Positions 1-11,101 of a stretch of DNA of 64,000 bases are shown piece after piece (position 1 is the first letter of the stretch; every line of letters starts with the position of its first letter). The notes under the pieces were generated by a model. The model did not search any database and was not told the origin of the DNA. It was given only the letters and a program-made list of their open reading frames with translations. The position numbers and the translations under genes were made by a program. The DNA comes from Xylogone sp. PMI_703 (taxonomy: Eukaryota > Ascomycota > Leotiomycetes): the NCBI GenBank assembly GCA_021399445.1, contig JAJTUQ010000001.1, positions 6,758,001-6,822,000 of the forward strand, written 5' to 3'.

Positions 1-600
1 CCATTATCAAAGGCATACTCCCATGAAGCTACCATGCGATTACTACTAGAGAAGGGAGCTAATCCTAATGTTCAGGACGAAGAGGGGCGGACAGCATTAT
101 ACTTCGCCGTTATGGAGGGTTCTTATGATACGGCAAAACTATTACTCGAAAAGAAGGCAGACCCTAATATTCAGGATAGAGGTGGGAAAACAGTGCTGCA
201 CCATAAGGCAGGAAGTTGGGGGAAAGAGCATGTACTACGGCTGCTCATGAAGAGTGGAGCGAATCCTAATTTACAAGATAAAAATGGGAGAACTGCGCTA
301 CACCAAGCTGCAATGGAATCTCGTATTGTCCATGACCACCCGGCACGAGAGCTCCTAGAAAATAGGGCTGACCCTAATATCCAAGATATTGATGGCAAAA
401 CGCCACTACACCACGCGGCGAATGTGCCAGCTGGGGAACAACGATGGGACGAGACTGTTGTCGGTCTGCTTTTGAGAAATGGTACTGATCCAAATGTCCA
501 GGATAAGGAGGGGAAAACACCCCTTCATTTTGCCACAGCGAGAAGAGATATGATACTAATTCGACAACTCTTGGAAAAGGGGGCTGACTCTAGGATATAG
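1..600 (+). CDS. Ankyrin-repeat protein, 3' part (truncated by window edge)
   Basis: The frame is open from base 1 to the TAG at 598-600, so the gene starts outside the window and about 199 residues are visible. The protein is a run of ankyrin repeats of about 33-40 residues. Each carries the pattern LLLxxGADPNxQDxxGxTxLHxA (for example LLEKGANPNVQD and GKTPLHHAA), and at least five repeats are visible. It ends shortly after the last repeat with KGADSRI. Ankyrin stacks are protein-binding scaffolds, and in fungi they often sit at the C terminus of larger HET, NACHT or kinase-type proteins. What precedes them here cannot be seen. The first internal ATG (34) lies inside a repeat and is not a likely start. 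Confidence 0.85.
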   Translation, partial: PLSKAYSHEATMRLLLEKGANPNVQDEEGRTALYFAVMEGSYDTAKLLLEKKADPNIQDRGGKTVLHHKAGSWGKEHVLRLLMKSGANPNLQDKNGRTALHQAAMESRIVHDHPARELLENRADPNIQDIDGKTPLHHAANVPAGEQRWDETVVGLLLRNGTDPNVQDKEGKTPLHFATARRDMILIRQLLEKGADSRI

Positions 601-1782
601 AGCATGGAATGGCTTTAGTTAGTTATCTTTTCTGGATAAATCCGGAGGAATTCATCGCATAGAGGAAAATTGTGATAGTTATAAATCAAGAAGAGGGGCG
701 ACTTCCCATCCATAATTATTAACTGTATTTGCTAACCTCCTTGCCTCCGATTCCCACCTTTTAAAGGTGTTTCTCGCTGCTTTCTAGACCTCTCTTGCCT
801 ATCACAGCTACCAGCCTCCCTTTCCACTATTTTGCTATTTTTTTTAATTTCATACTCAGAACGTCGGGCAGTCATAAGAAGATGCCATTAGAAAACGAAA
901 AGCTTGCAGATTGCAAGAATAGTACTTCGATCATCTGTGAAATACTACCAAACTCCGAGAAATCTTATTCTTCCGCAGAACAAGTGGCAAGACTGATATT
1001 TGACCGGTATTCGAACCTAATACTTAGTAAGAAAAGAAGCTATGATCCCGACATATAGTGCAAGTTTTAATAATACATGGAAAAGCGCATCGGAATCCTA
1101 TAGAGAATGTGTAAACTATTAATCTTTATACGTATGTATATGATATGTACTATGAGTAGGTAGGAGTGCAGTCATACTGATGTTATAAACGGACCAGGTC
1201 ATTTATAGATGACCAAGCAATTACTCAGATTCCGATGTTATAAAAGTTTATACTGACCACAAAATCAATTATATATTATTATACTGCTCTTTCATACCCA
1301 TTTAACATGAGTTGATCTTGATATTTAATATTCACTTCTCTTCATGTCTTAGTATGTATTTTCCCACTATAAATATGACTATAGATACCTCGTAGGATAG
1401 GCAATTCAATTCATCGATATGGTATATCGGAACCCCCAGGTTCCGACGGGTATCCCTATGGCGTGCCCGTATCACGGCTGCATAAGCTCCTTACACAGGA
1501 CAAAGACAGAGCGTGGAGACGCAAAGAAGCATAAGACTCTTTTTGTTCCACCAGAATCTCCAGAAGTTACTTTCAATAATGCGCAGATACTCTGACTGCA
1601 TAGTCAGCTCATATGCTCCCTCGCTCCTTGTTATTACTTGTTACTCCTGTATTCGGCTTGCCGAAAGCTCTAGGACGAGTCGCGACTTCAGAGCTTCCCT
1701 TCTCAGCATCATCACAGTGCCAAATGCCGAGCGTATTCGACTAAGGACGACCATACTCCTCCCATTCTCATAGCCAGGCCCA
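601..1782. other. Intergenic, no convincing gene
   Basis: AT-rich spacer between the ankyrin gene and the amidase relic. A short frame at 795-1058 (+, 87 codons) shows no recognisable motif and I do not call it a gene. The stretch at 1120-1420 is strongly AT-rich. Nothing else is seen. Confidence 0.5.
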
Positions 1783-3743
1783 ATGTCATTGCATTCTAAT
1801 GGTGATAAGATGATTGATCTCGTCCGTCTTTCGGCCGGCGATCTCCAAAGACTACAGATTGAAGGCCGCTTGACCAGTACTGAGCTTGCGAAGTTGAGTT
1901 TACAGCAGATCAAAAAATATGATAAGCAAGGGCTGCAGTTACGTGCCATGATTGCTGTCGTTCCAGAGGAGATAATTTTCAAGCGAACAGCGTTCTTAGA
2001 TGAGGAACGACGTGCAGGCAGGTTTCTTGGTCCTCTCCACGGCATTCCGATTATTCTGAAGGTCTCCACACTTAATGACTTGCTTATTCATCAACACTCC
2101 GCCAGAGTGGGGAATACTCACCACTCGGGGGTCTTGGGCATTAGCGAAGTCCATTCACCAGAAAGAAGCACCTCTCGTCAACAAGGTTTGAAGACGTACA
2201 CGAAGAGCATACCGTCTCGGCGCTAACTTTGAAAAGCTTCTGGATTCTGGCGCTGTAATTATCGGGAAAACGAGTCTGACTGTACGGCACTTCTCTTACC
2301 TTCCTAATAATCCAAACTAAAGGAACACAGGAATTTGGCGCTTCAAAGTGGGTATTTCCTTTGTGTCAAAGTCCAAAACTCTAAGAGTGGATTAGAGGAC
2401 CCGAAGGAATTGGCAGCTTGTCTGCAATTAACGGTCAAAGCCAGTCAGTGTATGTCGAGGGCTTTGTTGCGTCTGGTGATGAACCATTTGCCCACCAGGT
2501 GAGTTGAATTGTGCTATTGGATTGAGCATCGCAAAGTTGATTCGAGGAGAATCCGGGAGGATCTTCTACAGGCTCAGCAGTCGGGGTCGCTGCTGGTTAT
2601 AGTCCTATATCGATTGGTGGTGAGGCAAATGGTTCCATTCAGACTCCGGCAAGTCGGTCGAATTTGTATGCGTTGAAGATCACACCCCAGACGCTGTCTA
2701 CGGAAGGAATTTTCCATATTGTTCCTACTGTGGAGTCCCTTGGTTGAATGGCGAAAACTGTTGCAGATTTAGAGCAAGTGACCAAAATTATCCTTCAAAC
2801 TGCAAAGACGCCCAAGGAATTGATCATCGATCGCTCTAAAACCTGGGGTAATTTCAGTTTTGGATTTGTTGTTCGAAGCAATGGCGACTTCCTTCTGAAC
2901 TCTTTACTGCAACAGATGATTATTGCCGTCAAATTGTACGTGTATTGCCAACTCTAAAACTGAAAATATTGATTATTTCTTCAGGATACAGGCTATGGCG
3001 CAATACAGGAGAAGATGAAGGCACTCGGGGGGAAAGTTATCTATCCAGCAAATGCTCCTCATCCGACAATGATTGATGGCGGACTTCTTGCTATCGTCAG
3101 TAAGTTCAAGCCCCCTGAGGAATTAACAGTTTCTTCACCGCTATACTAATAATTTTAGATGGTGAATTCCGAGATACGGTTGACGCTTATCTTCAAAATC
3201 TAACATCCTCGGAGGTGAGGTCCCTAGCAGACATCATTCAATTCAACAAGGATCATCTTGAATTGCAGGCTGGGATAAGTATGACTCTCTTTCACGTGTT
3301 AGAATACCAAGTTTCTCATGAATTTTGCAGGCCAAGAATGGTTCATTGCTGCGCAAGAATTTAAACAGACTCCTGAGGAATACGCTGAGGTTAAAAAGCG
3401 AATCCGTGAGGATGCTGGGGAGAAAGGTCTCTACCGAATCATGGATGAACTTTCACTAGACATCATTTGTGCTCCTACCGATGGTCCAATATCTGAGATT
3501 TCCGCAATAGCAGGTATGTCCGAGGGCAAGGCTCATGCTTACGCATACAACTTTGAAAGCTCCGTCTAACACATTACAGGTGCCCCTACTGCAACGGTCC
3601 CTCTGGGTATTCTTGACCTCTGCGGCCGACCGTTCGGTTTGACGTTTGTAGGGAGACCTGGATCCGAGGGAAAGCTGTTAGAGGCTATGTATTTATTTGG
3701 GGCTGCTTTTCCTGAAAGAAAGCTCCCAACTTTGGTAGAGTAA
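1783..3743 (+). pseudogene. Amidase-signature family pseudogene
   Basis: Amidase-signature hydrolases use a Lys-cisSer-Ser triad to cut amide bonds. The landmarks are present in order: HGIPIILK with the catalytic Lys (codon 2059-2061), LLDSGAVIIGKTSLT after a likely 51-bp intron at 2186-2236 (GCTAAC branch), the GGSSTGSAVGVAAG loop near 2555-2600, GSIQTPAS with the nucleophile Ser near 2640, MAKTVADL from 2748, and a C-terminal end LTFVGRPGSEG to the TAA at 3741-3743. Several introns fit (for example 2936-2985). The gene is broken. The reading frame changes between 2062 and 2095. A TGA at 2745-2747 interrupts the conserved segment just before MAKTVADL. One base is missing near 2868-2874, after which the expected WRLP segment continues in another frame. 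The start (1783 or 1810) is uncertain. Family assignment is strong and loss of function is likely. Confidence 0.8.
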
Positions 3744-4171
3744 TAAATTCGTTGAGTAGTCTACGTAATGGCTAATTCTAAAAGCCTCAACTAGATAATT
3801 CAAACTATAAATCTACTACATGGGTATCACTGCAGCGATTGTAAATTGTTTAGATTAATACAATCTTATCACATGCCTGTTCCACCAACTCTTTGATGCT
3901 GTATCTTTCAAATGTGTCATGTTGTCGCTGATTGATGTTACTGTAACTATGACTATGTATTATAAGGCTGCTTGGCTATAGTTTTCTAATGGAAGTTGAG
4001 CATATTGCTTTTTCCCCGGCATTTGACTATATCGTGTCAAGCTAAGTGAAAGCTAACTACTGCGTAGTGACTGTTAGACACATCATAGGTAATGAATGAA
4101 GTGAATTTGAGAAACTATTCATATTGACGGTTAAACCGAGCCGCGTTGTATCTAGAAGATTTATCGCTACT
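3744..4171. other. Intergenic, nothing seen
   Basis: AT-rich spacer between the amidase relic and the convergent small secreted-protein gene. I see no coding frame or repeat here. Confidence 0.5.
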
Positions 4172-4742
4172 CTATTCTACCAAAAACACAAAGTGCTCAG
4201 ACTCCACCTGCTGCACACTCAGCTGGCTGTTGAATATTATTTGCAAGACTGAAACGGTTGTTATTTGGGCTTCTCCAAACCCCTCCTGAGTCGCAGTTAG
4301 GTGAGCTGTGTGGGCAACGCCTCCCGTATTTCCTTCGCTGTCCGCTGGAACCACCACAAATGACTGGTTGACAAGTTTACGGTCAACAAATTGCTGTCGT
4401 AAAACGGAAACCTCTTGTCTGAAACTTGTAAAATTGAAAGGTTGTCCATTAATCCTGAAACAGACATTAGTAGTTTAAACCTTATTAAACTCGTTTGATT
4501 ATGATCACTTACACATCCACAAGATCTACGGAAAAATCTCTCACGTACGCCTGCTCAAATAACGTATCATTAGGTTGAATAACGATGTCGAAGTACAGAT
4601 CAGAAATGAAGCTTGACAGAGTCTCTGAAGCTGCAGCTCTTGTTTCGATATTCACTTCTAAGGTAGATCGAGTCATTTTAGATGGAGCGGCAAATACAAG
4701 GCCGGATAGTAAGAGAGTTAAGATTATAGTTAGGTAATGCAT
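4172..4742 (-). CDS. Small secreted protein, possibly NTF2/SnoaL-like fold
   Basis: Two exons, 4742-4513 and 4454-4172, are joined by a 58-bp intron (donor GTAAGT, acceptor TTTCAG, phase 2) and give 170 residues. The N terminus is a clear signal peptide, MHYLTIILTLLLSGLVFAAPS, so the product should be exported. The mature part alternates short hydrophobic strands with polar turns (DFSVDLVDV, FRQEVSVLRQQFV, SFVVVPAD, AQITTVSVLQIIF). This resembles the cone-shaped NTF2/SnoaL-like fold seen in many small fungal secreted proteins. There are no cysteines in the mature chain, which is unlike typical cysteine-rich effectors. An upstream in-frame ATG at 4817 would bury the signal peptide, so 4742 is preferred. 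The fold is an inference and no function is assigned. Confidence 0.65.
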
Positions 4743-7527
4743 GGTTCGAAATATTGGGAGGATCGATCTGTTGTTGATATGGAAATATAAGTTGCTTTTA
4801 TTGGAGGCAGGAAGCACAATCAGTTTGTGGTTATTTGAGATGTTCAGGCCAGGAGTAGATAGTTATATTATCCCACGGTGCAGTACCTAGGTGATGGAGC
4901 AGAGAACCTTTATATACAACGTCTTTGGCAAGAGTCAAACTTTATTTCCGATAGTAGTAAGTAAGTAAATGGATGCAATACCTTCACTGGCAACCTTACT
5001 GTCATCCATATCTAACGCAATGGTTTGAGGTAATTTGGAATCAATATTCTCCTAAGTTAGCCTTTTACAGCAAGTTCACCGACACAAGTCAGGCTTAGAT
5101 CCTTTAGATGTCGGTCTAAGATAGGTAACTGACATCAGCTGTCTGTATAATGACCAATGTGACTAGTTGGAGTGACCGATGCTGTATAAGCAACATGAAC
5201 ATAGTATTGCGCTTGAAGAATCTACAGAGTATTCCTAATCAAGTACGGTTTCGAACAAACTTCACGACACCTACAATAATCTTACCCCCATTTTCCTAGT
5301 TAATATATTAGTTATAAGTATTAATGACGAATAACTATGACCTAAACGGGCAGAAAGTGCTCAGTTTACGGTATTAAAGAATTATCTCCATATTCTGAGT
5401 TTAACTAGTGGGTTAGCTTGGCTTCTTAACCAGTGTATGTAGTCTTCTATCATTTCTAAGGGCTACTTTTATATTCTGGCTTAGGATTTACGGTATAATA
5501 GGGCATTAACTACATTCAACTTTGGAATGACAGATTTAACATCTTGTGGAATTACCAATAAGCTTGACCTTAGCTTTTAACTCAAGGTTCCAAGAGGACT
5601 TTTTTCTACCTTTATGTCTAGACAGGCTAGAAAGAGAAAAACACAAAGTGGACCAGGCGGTACTGAGACCTTAGAGTTTGACTAGTTAATATCTAAAATT
5701 GCTAGAGACTAGGACCCTACACTACTAAGGATGCTAGACTCTTAGTAGATGCGGGCATCACCCCTATATATGACACACACGGGAAGGAGAAATGATCACA
5801 CAGTCGCTGGAAAGTCAAGTTAAGAAATGCAGAAGTTAGCTAATCATAAGTGGGCTAACAGGGATGCCTTGCTCGGCCCAGTCCCGTTCAACTCTGCATT
5901 GACCAACAGATCTCCATTGTTACCCCAGTGCACGAACTGGGTATTAAGGCCTTGGATCTAAGGCACGAACTACCACTACACTTCTTATTAAGAATAAGTC
6001 ACACAAGTCGGGAACAGGAGACTCTGGGTTCGCAGCTCTAGATAGTGTGGGGGGAGGGGCGGGGAGAAGAGAGCCGAGTTTTTATGGTTTTGCTAGCTAC
6101 TAGATAGAGTGCCTACTGCTAGGGATTTGGAATCTATTGGCATCTCCCCCAAGCGCAACCAGAATCCTGACACCCGTTGTATATAAAGTTATTTGAATAG
6201 CCAGGGAAATCATGTTCGTTAGCCCGTATAAGTTTTTGTCTCAAATTCCTGCTTTATATCCTTTTTCACCATGTCCTCTTGTACGACATCTTCCTGCCAT
6301 TACGGTTTCGAAGGTCCCTTCGCACAACAGTCTCTCCGTTCCGAAGACGTCCCGCTCGATCTTCGTTCAATTGGTCTTTCTCTTGACGCTCGGATCAGAC
6401 GGGTCAGCGGCCGCTAGTGCTGCCAGTGCCATGGGGAAAGTCCCGCAATCTGGGTCAGTGCAGGAGAACTGGCTCATGACAGCCATGCGTTCAAGCACTA
6501 TCGACTCTTGATGCAGGACTAGTGCTGACCATATTACAGTACTCTACCGTATAGCTTATTGCGAACTATCCCCGCAGTATTATAGTTCCCCTTATATTTG
6601 AGATTATACGGGAATCGAACGCAGGTGTAACTAGAATAGATTAGCATAGAAGGTTTATTGTTGGGTAACCGTCACACATTGACGTCCACACAAACTGCTA
6701 TTCCATTTACCAGCTATAGTCTAGCTACAATCCCTAAAACCATGAATTTGCTCCCTAAAAGCAATCTTCCGTTTCCTATTTGAGCTCTTAGTCAAAGTGT
6801 TATGTGTAATTGAATTAAAATAACCTTAAGTGGAGAGGGGTAGCACCTTGTAATTATTACTGCAATCGGATGCTAGTCCAATCTGCATCTCTGCATCTTC
6901 GTATCCCCTTGTACCTCGATCAGCTTTTATAAATTACTCTCACTCTCATGATTTGGAATCTTCGGATACTCTACCTTCTCAAGGAAAAGTACTGCTACAC
7001 ATCCTATTGGCTACACCCTTTGTTAAATGGGCTCTTTTCCGCGGGAGGGGATGCCGTTTACAACGTCCTGCTGTAAGTAGCATCAGTGTCCATCAAGCGG
7101 AATCGATAGCGCTCGTCTTACAAGTGCGGGGGGTGATGGCCGGATCCTAACAATGTCAACCTTTTGGGGCCATGTGCATTTGTGGGAATGCAATGGTCAG
7201 CCTTAATCCCAATCAAGATTAGAATCGGTACAGCACTCCCAAAGATAGAAAGGCTGAAAGTGATTATGTCCTTGTAGTTCCTCATTATCTACTTAGATGC
7301 AGGGGTAGATTGAAGATTAATTAATATACGGCTTATTACTAGCCAATGCTCATACGTGTAACAGCTAGAGGATCAAGGGTTGGAATTTCTATCTTAGAAG
7401 AATACGGAAGTAGTGGTAAGCCGCCAGCTAGTCATTTTCGGGAGATTTGAATTTCTGGCCGACCAAATTCTGAAAAGACCTTATGGACGTTAATGTACTT
7501 TTACAAGACTCTCATATGTTACACTTC
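4743..7527. other. Long gene-free region with possible decayed relic
   Basis: This 2.8-kb stretch has no convincing gene. From about 5614 a frame beginning ATGTCTAGACAGG runs toward 6050 with many TAG/TAA interruptions. The surrounding 5580-6150 is unusually rich in CTAG/TAG words, as expected for mutated repeat DNA. A 99-codon frame at 6212-6511 (+) has no recognisable motif. Nothing else is supported. Confidence 0.4.
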
Positions 7528-8301
7528 TTATAAATTACCATCACTCTTTTCCTTCCTTTTTACCTCGGCCTTGTCATCACTCTTCTTCTTTTCCATCCTG
7601 GCTTTATGCTCATCTATTGCTTCCTGTGGGCTGTCATCAACTAGATCACTCTGTCCATCAAGCCCGCTCCATTTTGGCTTCCCATCAGGAATAGTAACCA
7701 CTCGTTGTCCATAAAATATGTGGCACCTGTACATTATCAACATCAGTGATTACACTCTCTTGAATTTAAATCATCAAACCGGGCGGTAACACTGACGTCG
7801 GAGCAAATGACTTCTTATCCTCGTGATCCTTGAACTTAATCAAAGTCGGAAACAACAGAATCATATTCCGTCCCTCATCCATGATTGGCGAATGGCAATA
7901 GCTACAGCTCACCTTGCAAGGCAACTTCCGCTCCAGTAACTTCTCTTGGCTATGATACCATGATAAATTGTGGTACCCGTTTAGGAAGTTGATGTCATCC
8001 TTATTGAAGATAGCTGCCCACTGAAATGGAGCTCCTGGTGTTGCTCAATTAGCTAGGTGATTGCAGATAATCAATGATACGTACCGTGAGCAGTCTGGCA
8101 GGTAGTACAGTGACAGTACTTTGATGCCAAGGGCTGCTTCCTCTTCAGCTGGTATTTCACCTTGCCGCAGTGACAGCTTCCCTCGCGGACGGCAACGAAG
8201 TCGTCCCGGCCAGTTTGGACCCTATATGGAGCTTCGAACTTCCACTGTTCTTCTTTTCCGCTTCCTTCAGCTGTGCTTTTGTTTTTGTTTTCTTCGGCCA
8301 T
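7528..8301 (-). CDS. GFA/DUF636-domain zinc protein (1 of 3)
   Basis: GFA-type (glutathione-dependent formaldehyde-activating enzyme-like, Mss4-like fold) proteins bind zinc through Cys clusters. Most fungal members have no proven reaction. Three exons, 8301-8085, 8034-7797 and 7726-7528, give 217 residues, with introns of 50 bp (GTACGT..CACCAG) and 70 bp (GTCAGT..TACAG). The Cys motifs are GSCHCGKVKYQL, YCHCTTCQTAHG (split by intron 1), SCSYCHSP, and CHIFYGQRVV near the C terminus. A Lys-rich tail follows. The start at 8301 precedes MAEENKNK. The frame stays open to an ATG at 8490, whose extra 63 residues are Ser/Arg-rich and could be a mitochondrial presequence. It is divergent to a second GFA gene at 9660. 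Confidence 0.8.
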
Positions 8302-9659
8302 GCTGTTACTCTTCTGCTGCGACTCAGTGACAAAGTATCGACTGCGACTCGGTCTTACACTAATCAATTGATACGTGGATGTTCTGTATTTTGTTTTGGG
8401 AGTCTGGAGAACTGTGAAAAGAGAACGGCGGGTTGCTGACGATGATTTCATAGCTTCGTCTGTTGATGGTAGAAGCTTCTTTTTTCCCATACGTCATTAC
8501 CCATATCGGCGATAGGCGATGCAATTGATACAAACTGACGACATGTCCCCAGTTAATCTCAGACCTGGTTTACACAGACCTGTGTGAGATTATGAACAGA
8601 GATGTGAATTCATAAGTAATACACATACACGTCACTGCTTTCTGGTAGAATCTAACTGGTGAAGGGCTGAAATTCGTCGTTGGCATGAAGGGTAAAACGG
8701 TTCTAGATCCCAGTAGCCAACCACCATAATGCGCTATAGTTATGGTGATCTCCAAAGTAATAAGTCTGCTCAAGAACTCGACGAAATCAAATGATGCTAA
8801 CACAGCTAAAGCTATTGAGTGCAATTCCAGTGCTCAGGAACACGCAGTCTAATGGGTTTTATTAGACTAGCATTCCGGTCGCAGGGTCCGGCTCGTGCCC
8901 ATGAGCAGCTACCGTACCCTGCCCGAAGCGGGGAAATTGCCTCTGAGGCCAGCCCGGCTCCCCGGCCGGACTCCAAAGGAATACCCTATGTTCATCAGTA
9001 CATTCGTATTCACCATCTCTGTAAATCTTTTATCATACAGGTTATAGTTTGAATTTACATTTCCGGTACTTGAAAGTTCGCACTTGCATTGCATAGACTT
9101 AACGTGGTGATATCTTTCAAGTTTTCAACACCGCAATTAACTGACTGTTACGGTGGCCACAAACTAACCCCGTTGGATCGACATATTGTAGGAAGGCTCA
9201 CATCTTCTTTAGAGTAGTAGAAAGCTTTCATGTACGGAAATCACTAAGCTAGATGGAATCCGTAACATTGTTTATTCCTTTGTTCACACGGACTTTAGAA
9301 TTAATAGATACTAAATCGAGAAGCCAATGATCGTTTAGACGCGCCTACTTTCCCTTTGTCACATCGAGGCATTAGCTACTTAAAACGTCGATATAGATAA
9401 GTACTTAGACGGCGGGGTTAGGAAACCCCTGCTCTGTCACAGCCCAGATTCCCTTTGTAGATAATGAAGCCGGGCCGATCAACAGCCTTGACACCTGTAT
9501 TCGCGTGTCATTCGGAAGCCAACTTCTTAAAGCCGATGAGTTATTTACGTATCTTGCTAGGGGGATATATCGGCTAGAAGTAAAAATGTCTCCAAGCTAG
9601 TTCTTGATTAGCAAAGACAGCACACTTCAGCGATATCTAATTATTTTCCAAGAAACAAC
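8302..9659. other. Divergent intergenic region between two GFA genes
   Basis: Shared upstream region of the GFA genes at 7528-8301 (-) and 9660-10211 (+). Part of it (8302-8490) could encode an N-terminal extension of the first. A GC-rich patch lies at 8880-8985 within otherwise AT-rich sequence. No gene is recognised. Confidence 0.45.
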
Positions 9660-10211
9660 ATGGCTGAAGCTAAGTATATATACGGCACCTGTAACTGTGG
9701 TAAAATCAAGATATCTATTCCAAAGGACTCCTTCCCTACTTCAAGTATGTTATGCCATTGCATGAATTGCCGGGTAGCTGGGGGGACATTGTAAGTTTCC
9801 TGTCTCTCGTATCTCAATTTATCAAATGCTAAGCCTGCTTTGTTGAACAACGTACAGATTTTCAGTAAACCTCGCAACACCAGTTAAAGCAGTCTCAGTA
9901 ACTGGAACTACCAAGACCTATAATGATACCGGCGACTCCGGAAAACCGGTCATTCGTCACTTCTGCGGCGATTGTGGATCGTGAGTCTTGAGCATTCCTC
10001 TAGTCTTTTTATAGAAGAAAAGATAGGAAACCCCGTCTAACTGGCAAGACCAATTTTTTCCGAGGCAAAATTGACTCCAGGCGTTCTGTACGTAAAGGGA
10101 TCGGTGTTCAGGAAGTCTGGCTTTGAGTTACCTCCTCCCAACTGTGAAGCCTGGACAAGAAACTGTGAGAAGTGGGAATCTCTGACTCCCGGTGTCCCTA
10201 GTATGTTGTAG
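9660..10211 (+). CDS. GFA/DUF636-domain zinc protein (2 of 3)
   Basis: Three exons, 9660-9790, 9858-9980 and 10049-10211, give 138 residues, the usual size of a single GFA domain. Introns are 67 bp (GTAAGT..TACAG) and 68 bp (GTGAGT..GCAAG), both phase 2. The zinc-site motifs are GTCNCGKIKI, LCHCMNCRVAGG and HFCGDCGSP. The C terminus PNCEAWTRNCEKWESLTP is typical of fungal members (family knowledge). The product is probably a cytosolic protein with a Mss4-like fold. The true substrate of such proteins is generally unknown and formaldehyde chemistry should not be assumed. It is closest in size to the GFA gene at 13872-14333 and divergent from the one at 7528. Confidence 0.85.
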
Positions 10212-11101
10212 GCTTGGTAGTAAATGAAGGACTGCTTATTTTAGCGCTACCTGAAATGATATCGGTTCACTATAGCAGATGCATTCTACATTCAGATTTG
10301 GGGAGCTTCAGCCTATGCGTTGGCTAATAAATAGTCTTCACTCTGCGGTATAAGCGTGGCGATATGTAGAAGAGTAACTGAGCGCTTTGTTTAAATTTGG
10401 ATGTGCCGTGCGCATCTTTCCATGATTTGTGTAGGTCTTAGTGATTTCCATCTTAGTGCATCAGTCGGAAGGTACGGCAAATGGAATGCCTTAAAGTTAA
10501 GATGGGCTGCTGTGATGTTCAAGGCCTTTGACGAGGTTATCTCTGAAATAGACGCTGCGGTTGAGTGCGCAAGGCATACCCGTCGCTTGCATAACATGAA
10601 TTTCCAATTGATAGCAAGTTACATACGGTAGGGTATAAGCAGTGCGAGATGGCGTATTAAAGTTTGAGGCGTCGTTCTAGGGTGGGGTGTAGCAGGTATA
10701 AGGCTTGCATTTAAGCCGGAATGGGAAGGTAGGATGTCTTAATGCTGTGCCGATATCTGAGGGCTATTTACCCCGTGGAAAGAGGTCGTCGTTACTGAAT
10801 TCTAAGGGTCCCAAAGGAAATTGTAGGGAATAATGGTAATGTCCAGATATCCCCGTTCGTCACTGGTCACGTAATCATACTTAGGAATTACTACTTAGCA
10901 TTCAATCAGAGCGACAGTATGATCAATATTCACTCATATATAGCGTTGGGGAGTAAGAAAATTCCATGACATATCCTATGTACCATATCCTAGCTTTCTT
11001 TTATATACATATTTCATAACCCGTCATCTCATATCCTGAAGTAGCCACCTCAATGTTCCTATGTGTAAGACAGCCTTGAGAGGCATTGCAGAGCTGGGTC
11101 T
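10212..11101. other. Intergenic, nothing seen
   Basis: Spacer between the GFA gene and the 3' end of the LPMO-like gene. Short overlapping open frames at 10391-10631 on both strands show no family motif and are probably chance. Confidence 0.45.

Noticed and set aside
1641..2069. 142-codon frame on the minus strand
   Set aside because: It lies antisense to the first exon of the amidase relic, whose sense frame has clear family motifs. It has no motif of its own.
6590..6640. String GGGAATCGAACGCAGG resembling the T-arm of a tRNA on the minus strand
   Set aside because: No acceptor stem, anticodon loop or D-arm could be paired around it.
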